Shown: positions 48,922 to 59,255 of the stretch, piece by piece
Numbering within the stretch: position 1 is the stretch's first letter
Layout of the letters: the number at the start of each line of letters is the position of its first letter
Assembly: GCF_030272615.1 (NCBI RefSeq)
Contig: NC_081405.1
Coordinates: forward strand, 308,240,014-308,304,013
Source: Cryptomeria japonica
Lineage: Eukaryota; Streptophyta; Pinopsida; Cupressales; Cupressaceae
DNA length: 64,000 nucleotides
Direction of reading: 5' to 3'
Position numbers and translations under genes: made by a program
Notes under the pieces: generated by a model
What the model was told of the DNA's origin: nothing
The model's input: only the letters and a program-made list of their open reading frames with translations
Databases searched by the model: none

Positions 48922-49245
48922 GAGAGAGGAGAGGAAGAGAGAGGAGAGAACATGGGGGGAAAGGAGAGAGAGTGAGAGAGGAGAGGAAGAGGAGGAGAGA
49001 GAACATGGGGGGAGGAAGGAGGAGAGAGAGACGAGATGAGAGAGAGAGTAGATTGAGGAGAGAGAGAGAGGGGGAGAGGGAGAGAGAGAGATGAGAGTGA
49101 GAGAGATGAGAGAGATGAGAGAGAGAGAGAGAGAGAGAGATGAGAGAGAGAGAGAGGAGAGAGAGGGATAGGAGAGGGGAGAGGGAGAGAGAGGGACGAG
49201 AGGGAGAGAACATGGGGGAAGGGAGAGGTAGAGGGAGGCAGAGAA
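47656..49245. repeat. G1 purine-only (GA)n / (GGGAGA)n array, about 1.6 kb
   Basis: The plus strand is almost pure A and G. Simple (GA)n runs alternate with a higher-order unit beginning AGAACATGGGGGAAGGGAGA near 47898, 47943, 48720, 48810 and 49208, with related forms at 48622, 48949 and 48999. Very long open frames on both strands (Ser/Leu/Pro or Arg/Glu) are artefacts of the repeat. Transposon F has a similar tract at the matching place (63931 on). Confidence 0.92.
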
Positions 49246-49363
49246 TACATGATTAAAAATCAAAGAGGAGTTGTGATAAGAAATACATTCCTTACTCTAT
49301 AGAAGTGCAGACCAAGTTGCAGTGGGGTATGTTCGGGAGAGAAGAAGAGAAAGAGGGACTGGG

Positions 49364-49395
<32 letters not shown>

Positions 49396-49598
49396 CTGAG
49401 AGAGAGGAGAGAGAGAGAGAGAGAGGACCTTGTATGCATTTGAGGGAGAGACGATACACTTACATGTGTATATATATGTTTAATGTATTATATGTATATA
49501 AACATATTATATATACAATGTCATATTATACACATATTATATATACATATATTATATGAATATACACATATTATACATAGAATCTAATATTATACAAT
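49246..49598. repeat. G1 second GA tract and TA-rich tract
   Basis: A shorter (GA)n run at about 49366-49430 and an ATATAT-rich stretch at 49455-49590. No gene. Confidence 0.6.
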
Positions 49599-49732
49599 AG
49601 CGCGTACGTGCTGTTTATAGTAAAGATAGCGCGTACACGTTGTTTAATGGGAAACCACGCGCGCACGTGCTTCTTACCACTATAAATACCCCCGTACGCG
49701 CTTTTTCAAACCATAAGTACCTCATACGTGCT
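49599..49732. repeat. G1 outer right cluster of GCGTACGTGCT motifs
   Basis: Five copies at 49599, 49628, 49657, 49690 and 49721, on the terminal side of the purine array. The array therefore appears to have expanded inside the right subterminal region. Confidence 0.8.
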
Positions 49733-50583
49733 TTTGACTTTTTAGGCTTGGAAATAGGCCTGGATGACAAAGCTACGGATTGGAAGTTTGATTTCCCTCC
49801 ATTTCTCTCATTTTTGACGTGTTTTTATTTTATCAACTTGGTTTATCGACTTTGTCATCATCAGGTTTACACTTCATAAAGTGGGTATTTCTAAAGTTGC
49901 CACCATATTTTCACCCATCTTCTGAGCTTTCTAACCATATAATTTTTTTCAATTTGAACAACAATAACATATTATTATTGAATTTCTTTTACTAGTGTCT
50001 CCATAGTTCTCACAGACATAGGTGCACCATTTTTTGAATAACTTTTGATATACATATCCAAATTTAAAAAACTTTATATATTATTGTATTTCACTTGATT
50101 ATTTACAATTTAAAAAAAAAAAAAATTGTATTTTTGATTTGTTTAGTGCAAACTTCTGCTTTGTGCACGAACATGTACTGAATTTTTCAGGATGTGCTCG
50201 ATTGGAAAAATCATAAAAAATAAAATACTCAACAAAAAATTACAAAAAAATACACATCTTCTATTTCTCACTCTTAACTATCTTTCTGCCAAAGGATTTG
50301 TCAAAATACTAAATCTAACTATGACTTTTTGATGCACACGTTAGACACTATGTTATGTTTTTAAAAAAAAAAACAGGGTTAGTTTTTTGTGCGCGAAGGA
50401 TTTGACCCCCTTAATCTTATCCAATTTGAAAAAGTTTTAGTAGTTTGGAACCTAGATTCAGAGTACTACAATATTTGTTGTTTGATTATCTTCATATCTT
50501 GAGTGGATGACTTTCAAATTTTGCCTCTAAGTTCAGGTTCGCCTGATTCCAGGAAAAAAGTGTCCACTTATACCCCCCTTTTT
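49733..50583. other. G1 right subterminal sequence, no gene
   Basis: AT-rich non-coding DNA with A/T homopolymers near 50115 and 50362. Close to the end, AAGTGTCCACTT is the counterpart of AAAGTGGACACC beside the left TIR, so end similarity continues in patches beyond 25 bases. Confidence 0.6.
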
Positions 50584-50608
50584 GACCACCATATTTGTGC
50601 ACTTACCC
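50584..50608 (-). repeat. G1 right terminal inverted repeat
   Basis: GACCACCATATTTGTGCAC then TTACCC, followed by TCTA. It is the inverted partner of 39275-39299. Confidence 0.9.
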
Positions 50609-50844
50609 TCTATTGATCTAGTTGTGTATCCGATAGGGAGAGAGATTTGTGTTTGATTTTCTTTTTTGATGATCTTTAGCATTGTTGTTAAAGGGGGAGA
50701 TAGATCATGTGAAAAATTGCTTTATCTATCTTGATTTTAGGGGGAGTTTGCTGGTGATATCTTCTTTCTTTGCATTGACTATTTTTCACATTCATATGTT
50801 GCCATCAATGCCAAAGGGGGATATTGTTGAAATATTGTGGAGAT
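50609..50844 (+). promoter_or_regulatory. Element D 3' untranslated region with polypurine tracts
   Basis: Matches 52625-52852 closely. Purine tracts TTAAAGGGGGAGATAG near 50689, AGGGGGAGTTTGC near 50740 and CCAAAGGGGGATATTG near 50812. Just before the LTR an extra TGTTGAAATATTG segment duplicates the LTR start. Confidence 0.75.
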
Positions 50845-52124
50845 TGTTGGATTTGGCTATNNNNNNNNNNNNNNNNNNNNNNNNNNNNNNNNNNNNNNNN
50901 NNNNNNNNNNNNNNNNNNNNNNNNNNNNNNNNNNNNNNNNNNNNNNNNNNNNNNNNNNNNNNNNNNNNNNNNNNNNNNNNNNNNNNNNNNNNNNNNNNNN
51001 NNNNNNNNNNNNNNNNNNNNNNNNNNNNNNNNNNNNNNNNNNNNNNNNNNNNNNNNNNNNNNNNNNNNNNNNNNNNNNNNNNNNNNNNNNNNNNNNNNNN
51101 NNNNNNNNNNNNNNNNNNNNNNNNNNNNNNNNNNNNNNNNNNNNNNNNNNNNNNNNNNNNNNNNNNNNNNNNNNNNNNNNNNNNNNNNNNNNNNNNNNNN
51201 NNNNNNNNNNNNNNNNNNNNNNNNNNNNNNNNNNNNNNNNNNNNNNNNNNNNNNNNNNNNNNNNNNNNNNNNNNNNNNNNNNNNNNNNNNNNNNNNNNNN
51301 NNNNNNNNNNNNNNNNNNNNNNNNNNNNNNNNNNNNNNNNNNNNNNNNNNNNNNNNNNNNGGTGGTGTAGCGTGTTGTGGTTGATCTTGGCGGGATTTTT
51401 CGGTGGATTTAATTGTTTGGAATTTGATTTAGGTCCATTCTATGTAATGTAAATCTTAATATTGGTCCGGTGGTTGATCTTTGTATCGTGTAATGTAATT
51501 TTTATAATTATGAGTTGAGGGTTGAAGGTTTAGCTGACCTTATTATCAAGGTTGATGATTTGTATATATAGGTGAGATGCTTATGTAATTTATGTGTTAG
51601 TATTGTGTCTATATTATCAAAAAGAGGTAAATGTGTGAACAAGGATATATCATTTAGCGAACTGTTGTGGTAAGTTTGGTGTTGTAGGGTAGACAACTAT
51701 ACTTAACTGGAACTGTCATCAGGCATTTGTAGATGCTATCATTGCAGTTCATTCCTTCTAGATTGTAGTTTGAATCATTCTGTAAGTCAATGAGACTCCC
51801 TTCAGGGTTGTAGCCTTTTGGGCATATATATTTTTAAAGTGAGCTCTAGGCAGTGTGCTTGAATGCATGTGTATTCCCCATTGTAATATTTTCACATACT
51901 ACTACAGAGTATCATCTTATTGTGGGTAGGTTCCCACCTGGGTTTTCCCTTGACTAGGTTTTCCATATCAAAATATTGGTGTTGTTTGTGTTGTGCTATT
52001 AGTTTTCTTATTTGTTATTGTTGTGGTTTATCAGTTAATATTTTGGAAGTTTAATTTGTTGTGCATTTGGTGAAGACTGATTCACCCCCCCTCTCTCAGT
52101 CTTCCTTCTTCATTGTTGCTAACA
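50845..52124 (+). repeat. Element D 3' LTR, contains assembly gap
   Basis: Starts TGTTGGATTTGG and ends GTTGCTAACA. The right part has TTCACCCCCCCTCTCTC near the end. True length is unknown because of the gap. Confidence 0.75.
50861..51360. other. Assembly gap (500 N)
   Basis: Exactly 500 undetermined bases, probably a fixed-size placeholder. Open frames spanning it are meaningless. Confidence 0.99.
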
Positions 52125-53083
52125 TGATACATCAAGATAAATGACAACATCAATACTCAAGTGGCAGCCATGACAACAAGTGTGGCCCCTTTATCCAAAT
52201 ACTTTAGAAAAGACTTAACTTAGACTCTTTTGGAGCCTTTGCATAGTATAATGTTGAGGTTGATAAATGCCATTCAGTGAAGTGTTGTGATGTGTTTGGT
52301 GTTGCAGGGCAGACAAGTGTGCTTAACCGAAACTGTCATTAGGAATTTGTAGATGCTATTATTGCAGTTCATTTCTTTTGGATTGTATTCCAAATTATTT
52401 TGTAAGTCACTGAGACTTCCCTGAGGGTTGTAGCCTTCTGGGCATATATCTTTTGAGTAGTGAGCTCTAGGCAGTGTGCCTGAATGCATGTCAATTCCAC
52501 ATTGTAACATTCTCACATACTATTGCAGAGTATCGTCTTATTGTGGGTAGGTTCCCATCATGGTTTTTCCCTTAACCGGCTTTTTCATTTCAAAATCTTG
52601 GTGTTGTACATTGTCCTACTCCTCTGCAGGAGTAGTCTATTGATTTGGTTGGGTATCCTAGGGGGAGAGAGATTTGAGTTTGATTTTCTATTTTTTGTGA
52701 TCTTTGACATTGTTGTCAAAGGGGGAGAGAGATCATGTGAAAAACTTCTTTATCTACCTTGATCTTAGGGGGAGTTTGTTGGTGATATCTTCTTTCTTTG
52801 CATTGACTATTTTTCACATTAATATGTTGCCATCAATGCCAAAGGGGGAGATTGTTGGATTTGGTTGTTCATTATTGTTGCTAGGATATGTTGTTGTCAT
52901 TGATGTCAACATATTCATGTGAGTTATTTCGGTGAGTTTGGGAAGTTTTTTTGATCCGGTTTGCAGTTCTTTGTTTACCAGTTTCTGTCGGTATTCCCTC
53001 TGGTATATTCCGGTGTGATCAGATCTTGTGCTGAGATTTTGAATTATTATTTTGGATGATCTTGGGTTAGTGTAGGATCATGA
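52125..53083 (+). repeat. Fragment of a second D-family element
   Basis: 52266-52600 repeats the right-middle part of the D LTR. 52610-52852 repeats the D 3' untranslated region with three AAAGGGGGAG tracts. 52853-53083 is the start of an LTR (TGTTGGATTTGG), cut off by transposon F. Bases 52125-52265 are unassigned. The unbroken GGAGTAGTCTATTGAT here serves as the empty-site comparison for G1. Confidence 0.75.
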
Positions 53084-53208
53084 GGGGCCAAAAAGTGACG
53101 ATGTGAAAAAAATAGCCTTCTTGACTTGCCTAAAAATGTGAAAATCCATGTTGACTTTTTGCTTGGCTTGGGTGTCAGTACACCTTGGCATGGTAATTAC
53201 CTATGCAT

Positions 53209-53820
53209 ATCGGAAATCAGATATTTGATTTTTATTTGTAATTTTAAATTAAAAAATATATTATATATTACATATTATGCAATACATAATATATTATTAT
53301 ATTATATAATATATATAATGTAATAATATATTATATAATATAATAATATAATAATATATTATATTATATATATTATATAATATTATATTATAATATAATA
53401 ATATATTATAATATAATAATATATTATAATATAATAATATATTATAATATAATAATATATTATAATATAATAATATATTATAATATAATAATATATTATA
53501 ATATAATAATATATTATAATATAATAATATATTATAATATAATAATATATTATATAATACGTATTATATAATATATTATTATATTATATTATATTATATA
53601 TTATATAATATATAATTATATTTTATAATATAATATAATAAGTATTATATAATATAATAATATATGTTATTTTAAAATAATTTAAGTATAAAAATTGAAT
53701 ATCCGATAAAATTGGATTGGATATCCAATTTTCTGAGACAAATATATTTCGACAGTGACAGCCTATGAGTCATTTTTAAGTCACGGACTGCATGATTTTA
53801 TAAAAATCCGATATCTGGTG
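53209..53820. repeat. F left subterminal motifs and 18-bp AT satellite
   Basis: Motifs related to ATCGGATATCCGAT occur at 53209-53230, 53697-53732 (three in a row) and 53806-53817. Between them, 53240-53670 is almost pure A/T; 53385-53550 is a regular repeat of an 18-base unit close to AATAATATATTATAATAT. No gene. Confidence 0.8.
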
Positions 53821-54035
53821 TTTTAGCCAAAGATTGCTAAAAAATAGATTGAAAGGTAAGAATTTTGTTGTTTTCAATCATTTTCATTCATTTTTTTGTA
53901 TTTTTTGTTAATGTTTATTTGATTTTTCATTGAAAATATGTTTTTTTTCATGAAAACTAGGTTTTTTTAAATCAAATACCTAATTGTTTAAATTTGTTAA
54001 CTAAATTTAATTGTTTACATTCAATTAGGTTAAAA

Positions 54036-55938
54036 ATGGGGGATAACAATGAAAACATTGATCAACCACAACTGCAACAACCAAACCCTCCTTTGCCAAA
54101 CCCCCCCTCAATTCAGGATTTGATTGCATAAAATTTGAATGAATTGAGGGGGATTGTAGAAGTATATCATAGGATTCCTCGTCTAAACCCAATATTTGAT
54201 CCTCTGATGTCGATCATAAAGAGTATGGAAACCATGACTGAGGAGCACAATGCCGCCCTTTTGTGGCGAGATTCTATGAGGGAAAAATATGAAGATGGCT
54301 TGTCGTATAAGGATATCAAGGATCTTGAGATATCCAAAGCCGATATCGCCTCACTGTTTGTGAATCCCCGCATTGGTCAACCCATAGATCCCCCCCCAAA
54401 AAAACTCTATATTAAATGGTGCACAAATGATGGTATTGTGAAAAACTTTTGAGATCATTGGTGGATGGTTTTCGACAAACCACCCAACAACAATCTTGAT
54501 GTCCCCTTCTATTTCATAAAAAATTGTATGCTGAGTTTGTTTTATGCAAACATGTTAACTACTTTGACATCCAACCTTTCCAGGGTGTAGGTTTAGGTAT
54601 GCCCCAAAATAAACCTGGGGCAGTCAGAGTAGTTTAGGGCCCATATGTCCCCCCTCCTCCTATTGATCCCCCACTTGCAGTGCAACATCCTGATATCATT
54701 TGTGAGGTGGCTTCATGGACCATATCGACTATTCACTCTTTGAGTAGCCTTTTGGTTTCTCAAGCTGGGTCAATAGCTCAGCCTACTCTTGATGGTAGCG
54801 GTGCATCCAGTGGTGCTGACACACCATCCTCGGCTCCACACATACATGTGCCCTATAGTTGTGTCATGGGTGGGCACGTATGCTTGGGTCTAGTTGGACA
54901 ACCCATTGATCCTCCTACAGACAGTGCGGATTATGAAGTGCATGAAATGCATGATGCACCAGATATTATTACATAGACTGGAGGATACCCTGGGGAGTCC
55001 TCACATGCTAGAGGTGAGGAGGCATTGTCATCATACATTGATGATGTAGTGGTAAGATTTGTATTTTCACAGTTCATGTTATATTTTAAATGAATATTTA
55101 TAAATTAGATAATATTAAGTACTAATTTTTATTTACATGGTCTATTCAACAGTTGATGACTGAGGAAGAGTTGAGACAGATTCAGGAGGGCGCCTTGTCG
55201 GCCATTTCATTTGGCCTTGATAGCTTGACGGTACATATATTATTGCACCTAGTTGTTTGTATTTTATTATACATACATGCTTATCATTTGTATTGGTTTT
55301 AATTAGATTATGTAGTAACTTGCATGTATATCTTATTTTACTCTTGTAGGGCACAAGTAGCACGAGTGCGGGGCAGTGTGATTTAAGATCTGGTAGTGCA
55401 GTTGGGGACATGGAAAAGGTAATTGAATGCAAATATGATTGAATGAATAGTTTAAATAACTTATAGTGATTATACACTTCTAGACATAGATTGATAGTTT
55501 CATATACTTTTTGTGTATATATAGAGAGAATTCTTGGCTTCGCATCCTTGACGACTACACCTAGTATACCTAAAGAAGAAGAAGAGATGCCTTGAGTAGA
55601 TGCGTGCTTATTTATTTTGTGATTAGTAGATATAATTTATTAGTATCAGTGAAAATTATATGCTAACTTGTATCAATGTCATGTTTATAAATATATGTAG
55701 GTTGTGTATGAAAATATTCAAAACATACCTCCTCTACTGAAGACATACATCAAGAGTCCTGCAAAGCCGAAGAGAAAACATGGAGATGAGGTAAACATGA
55801 ATAGTTCATTTTTATGTTAACTTTTTGAATGTGAATTATATAATATAACTAATATTAATCATGGTTTGTTTTTTCTTGCGCAGGATCCTTCAGAGCCGGG
55901 CAGTGCGGTGAAGAGGATCGATTTTGATGATCTATTAG
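54036..55938 (+). pseudogene. F companion gene, multi-exon, homologous to G1 39674-42285
   Basis: Starts MGDNNENIDQPQLQQPNPP. Exons: 54036-55051, 55153-55230 (78 bases, the same length as G1 exon 4), 55350-55418 (starts GGCAC as does G1 exon 5), a possible one near 55526-55590, 55701-55790 and 55884-55938, with GT...AG borders. Conserved blocks are YEDGLSYKDIKDLEISKADI (G1: YANGLSYNGVKNKNISKQQI), HWWMVFDKPPNNN and the C-terminal AVKRIDFDDLL. Stops at 54129, 54450 (TGA), 54636 and 54974, and one frameshift near 54520. No known family recognised. Confidence 0.72.
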
Positions 55939-56399
55939 CAACTTACGATGTTATAGATAGTTTTGGGATGCTTACATGTCTAGTTGGCATGTATATTTTG
56001 TATATGGACATACATTCACATATTTAGACATACGTTTTGTTTCAGTTGGCGTTTATGCCATATTTGTGTATGGACATACAATTTTAATCATTTGACTTTT
56101 TTATATATACAAAAGTTGATATTTGATCATATAAATTGTTGCTCATCTATGCGTGGTGTTATCATGAAAATCTTTAATCTTCATTCCAATAATTAATAAT
56201 GGTTAATAATGGTTATTTAATGAACAATACAATTTATTTCATTTCATCGTAAGTGTTGTTTGTATAATGAACAATATAATTCATTTAATGAACAATACAA
56301 TTCATTTAATCAACAATACAATACAATTCATTTAATGAACAATACAATAAAATTCATTTAATGAAAAATAATTGATACAATTCATTATTATCTTATGCA
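55939..56399. other. F spacer after companion gene
   Basis: No gene. Several short copies of CATTTAATGAACAATACAAT between 56215 and 56395 form a loose tandem repeat. Confidence 0.5.
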
Positions 56400-59255
56400 T
56401 GGTCCTATTTTCCCCCCCACCTCGGTCGAATGCTCGGGGTTTTATTAGGGTAGCAATTTTTTGGTTGGCGAAAAAATCGCCAGTCTCACTTAATTGAATG
56501 TTGTGGCATGGCCAATTTCTCGTTCAGCTTGTTGTGATGACGAATCGTCGACTCTGACATGTCCAGTTAGGCATTATTACCCTATACATACTCCTATTTT
56601 TTTGCCCCACTCGATCAAACTCTCGGGGTCATAACCTACCGGCGTCGTCCCTCGAGCGCCTTAAGTGCTAAAAATTGTCAAACTTTGACGGACCCTAACT
56701 CAGAATCCGTAGTACCTACAAATGATCCATTTGAACCTACGGGGCCATGAGAGGGTCCCTAAGAAATCCTATCTCGGATTTTCAAGTTTCCTTATGGTTT
56801 TATTAGGGCAGCAATTTTTCAGTTGGCGAAAAAATCATCACTCTCACTCAATCGAATGTTGTCGCATGGGCAGTTTCTTGTTCAGCTCATCGCAATGATG
56901 AACCATTGGCTTTGACATGTCTAGTTAGGCATTATTACCCTATGCATGCTCCTATTTCCCCCCCCCCCCCACTCTATCATATGCTTGAGGTCATACCCTA
57001 CCGACATCGTCCCTTGAGTGCCCTAAGTGCTAAAAATTGTCAAACTTTGACGGGCCCTAACTCAGAATCCATGGCACCTACAAATAATACATTTGAACCT
57101 ATGGGGCCAGGAGAGGGGTCCGTACAAAAGCCTATCTCAATTTTTCAAGTTTCCCTATGGTTTTATTAGGGCAGCAATTTTTTGGTTGGCGAAAAAATTG
57201 TCAGTCTCACTCAATCGAATGTTGACACATGGCCAATTTATTGTTCAGCTCATCATGATGACAAACCATCAAATCTGATATGTCTAGTTAGGAATTATTA
57301 CCCTACACATTCTCCTATTCCCCCCCCCCCCCACTCGATGGAACGCTCGGGTTCATACCCTACTGATGTCATCCCTTGAGTGCCCTAAGTGCTAAAAATT
57401 GTCAAACTTTGACGGGCCTTAACTCAGAATCTATGGCATCTGCAAATGATCCATTTGAACCTATGGGGCCATGAGATGGGTCCCTACAAAAGCCTATCTT
57501 GGTTTTTCATGTTGCCCTACGGTTTTATTAGGGCAGCAATTTTTCGGTTGGCAAAAAAATCGTCAGTCTCACTCAATCAAATGTTGTCGCGTGGTCAATT
57601 TCTCATTCAGCTCATCGCGATGATGAACCGTTAGCTCTGACATGTCTAGTTAGACATTATTACCCTATGCATGCTCTTATTTCCTCCCCCCCCCCCACTC
57701 GATCGAACGCTCAGGGTCATACCCTACCGGCGTCGTCCCTTGAGCCCCCTAAGTGCTAAAAATTGTCAAACTTTGACAAGCCCTAACTCAAAATCTGTGG
57801 CAACTGCAAATGATCCATTTAAACCTATGGGGCCACGAGAGGGGTCCCTACAAAATCCTATCTCGGTTTTTCAAGTTTCCCTACGGTTTTATTAGGGCAG
57901 CAATTTTTCGGTTGGCAAAAAAATCGTCACTCTCTCAATCGAATGTTGTCGCGTGGCCAATTTCTCATTCAACTCATTGTGATGACAAACCATTAGCTCT
58001 GACATGTCCATTTAGGCATTATTACCCTATGCATTCTCCTATTTTACCCCCCTTGACTCGATCAAACACTCGGGGTCATACCCTATCGACGTCGTCCCTT
58101 GAGCGCCCTAAGTGCTAGAAATTGTCAAACTATGATGGGCCCTAACTCAAAATCCATGGCACCTACAAATGATTCATTTGAACCTACAGGGCCACAAGAG
58201 GGGTCCCTACAAAATCCTATCTTGGTTTGTCAAGTTTCCCTACGGTTTTATTAGGGCAGTAATTTTTTGGTTGGCAAAAAAATCGTTAGTCTCACTCAAT
58301 CGAATGTTGTCGTGTGGCCAATTTATCGTTCAACTTGTCATGATGACAAACCATCAACGCTGACATGTTCAGTTGGGCATTATTACCCTATGCATTCTCC
58401 TATTCTCCCCCCCTCACTCTATTGAACACTCGGGGTCATACCCTACCAGTGTCATCCCTTGTGCACCCTAAGTGCTAAAATTTTTCAAACTTTGACAAGC
58501 CTTAACTCAGAATTTATGGAACATTTAAATGATCCATTTGAACCTATGGGGCCATGAGAGGGGTCCCTACAAAATCCTATCTCAGTTTTTCATGTTTCCC
58601 TATGGTTTTATTAGGGTAGCAATTTTTCGGTTGGCAAAAAAATTGTTAGTCTCACTCAATCGAATGTTGTTGCATGGTCAATTTCTCGTTCAGCTCATCG
58701 TGATGATGAACCATCAGCTCTGACATGTATATTTAGGCATTATTACCCTATGCATGCTCTTATTTCCTGCCCCCCCACTCGATCGAATGCTCGGGGTCAT
58801 ACCCTACCGACGTCGTCCCTTGAGCCCCCTAAGTGCTAAAAATGTCAAACTTTGACGAGCCCTAACTCGGAATCTGTGGCAACTGCAAATGATACATTTG
58901 AACCTATGGGGCCATGAGAGGGGTCCCTAAAAAATCCTATCTTGGTTTTTCAAGTTTCCCTACGGTTTTATTAGGGCAGCAATTTTTCGGTTGGTGAAAA
59001 AATCGTCAGTCTCACTTAATCAAATGTTGTCACGTGGTCAATTTCTCATTCTTCTCATCATGATGATGAACCATTAGCTCCGACATGTCCATTTAGGCAT
59101 TATTACCCTATGCATGCTCCTATTTTTCTCCCCCACTCGATTGAACATTTGGGGTCATACCCTACTGGCATCATCCCTTGAGTGCCCTAAATGCTAAAAA
59201 TTGTCAAACTTTGATGGGCCCTAACTCAGAATATGTGGCACCTGCAAATGATTCA
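56400..59255. repeat. F tandem array, about 361-bp unit, about 8 copies
   Basis: The marker GCAATTTTTYGGTTGGC recurs at roughly 361-base steps (about 56452, 56812, 57174, 57536, 57900, 58260, 58620, 58980). Units include TCATACCCTACCGGCGTCGT, ATTGTCAAACTTTGACGGGC and poly-C tracts of variable length. Parts match the G1 array. Repeated short ORFs such as MIHLNLWGHERGPYK are shadows of the unit. Confidence 0.9.

Larger units (their letters stand above)
39275..50608. mobile_element. DNA transposon G1: 11.3 kb, two convergent genes, 25-bp TIRs, TCTA duplication
   Basis: The ends are 25-base inverted repeats matching at 23 positions (39275-39299 and 50584-50608), starting GGGT and containing GCACAAATATGGTGGTC. 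TCTA lies on both sides (39271-39274 and 50609-50612). The related D-family copy at 52625 has GGAGTAGTCTATTGAT unbroken, an empty-site match for the join. Inside are a plus-strand multi-exon gene (39674-42285), tandem repeats, a minus-strand DDE-like transposase gene (44120-47132), a 1.6-kb purine array, and clusters of GCGTACGTGCT-type motifs near both ends. Superfamily is not settled; a 4-bp duplication is known for Sola transposons. Confidence 0.88.
32876..52124 (+). mobile_element. Element D: 5'-truncated copia element, split by E and G1
   Basis: Pieces in order: integrase/RT junction 32876-33236, RT and RNase H 37788-39181, 3' untranslated 39182-39274 and 50609-50844, 3' LTR 50845-52124. 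Element E (33237-37787) lies in its RT and DNA transposon G1 (39275-50608) in its 3' untranslated region. LTR, primer site, gag, protease and most of integrase are missing on the left, replaced by the gypsy remnant. Polypurine tracts are Sirevirus-like. Confidence 0.8.

Noticed and set aside
47649-49263. Overlapping open frames of more than 430-530 codons on both strands
   Set aside because: They are translations of the purine repeat (Ser/Leu/Pro or Arg/Glu/Gly), open in several frames at once only because the repeat lacks stop-codon letters.
49305-49559. 84-codon frame MQTKLQWGMFGREEEKEG
   Set aside because: Mostly (GA)n and (TA)n repeat; no conservation in transposon F.
39275-50608. Calling G1 a CACTA element because CACAAA occurs in the end
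   Set aside because: The inverted repeat extends outward past CACAA to GGGT, and the duplication is 4 bp (TCTA), not 3 bp.
50682-51452. Long open frames across 50.7-51.4 kb
   Set aside because: They consist mainly of the 500 N assembly gap.
56906-58723. A family of similar 60-100 codon proteins (MIHLNLWGHERGPYK type)
   Set aside because: They recur with the 361-bp unit and are interrupted at variable points; shadows of the tandem array.
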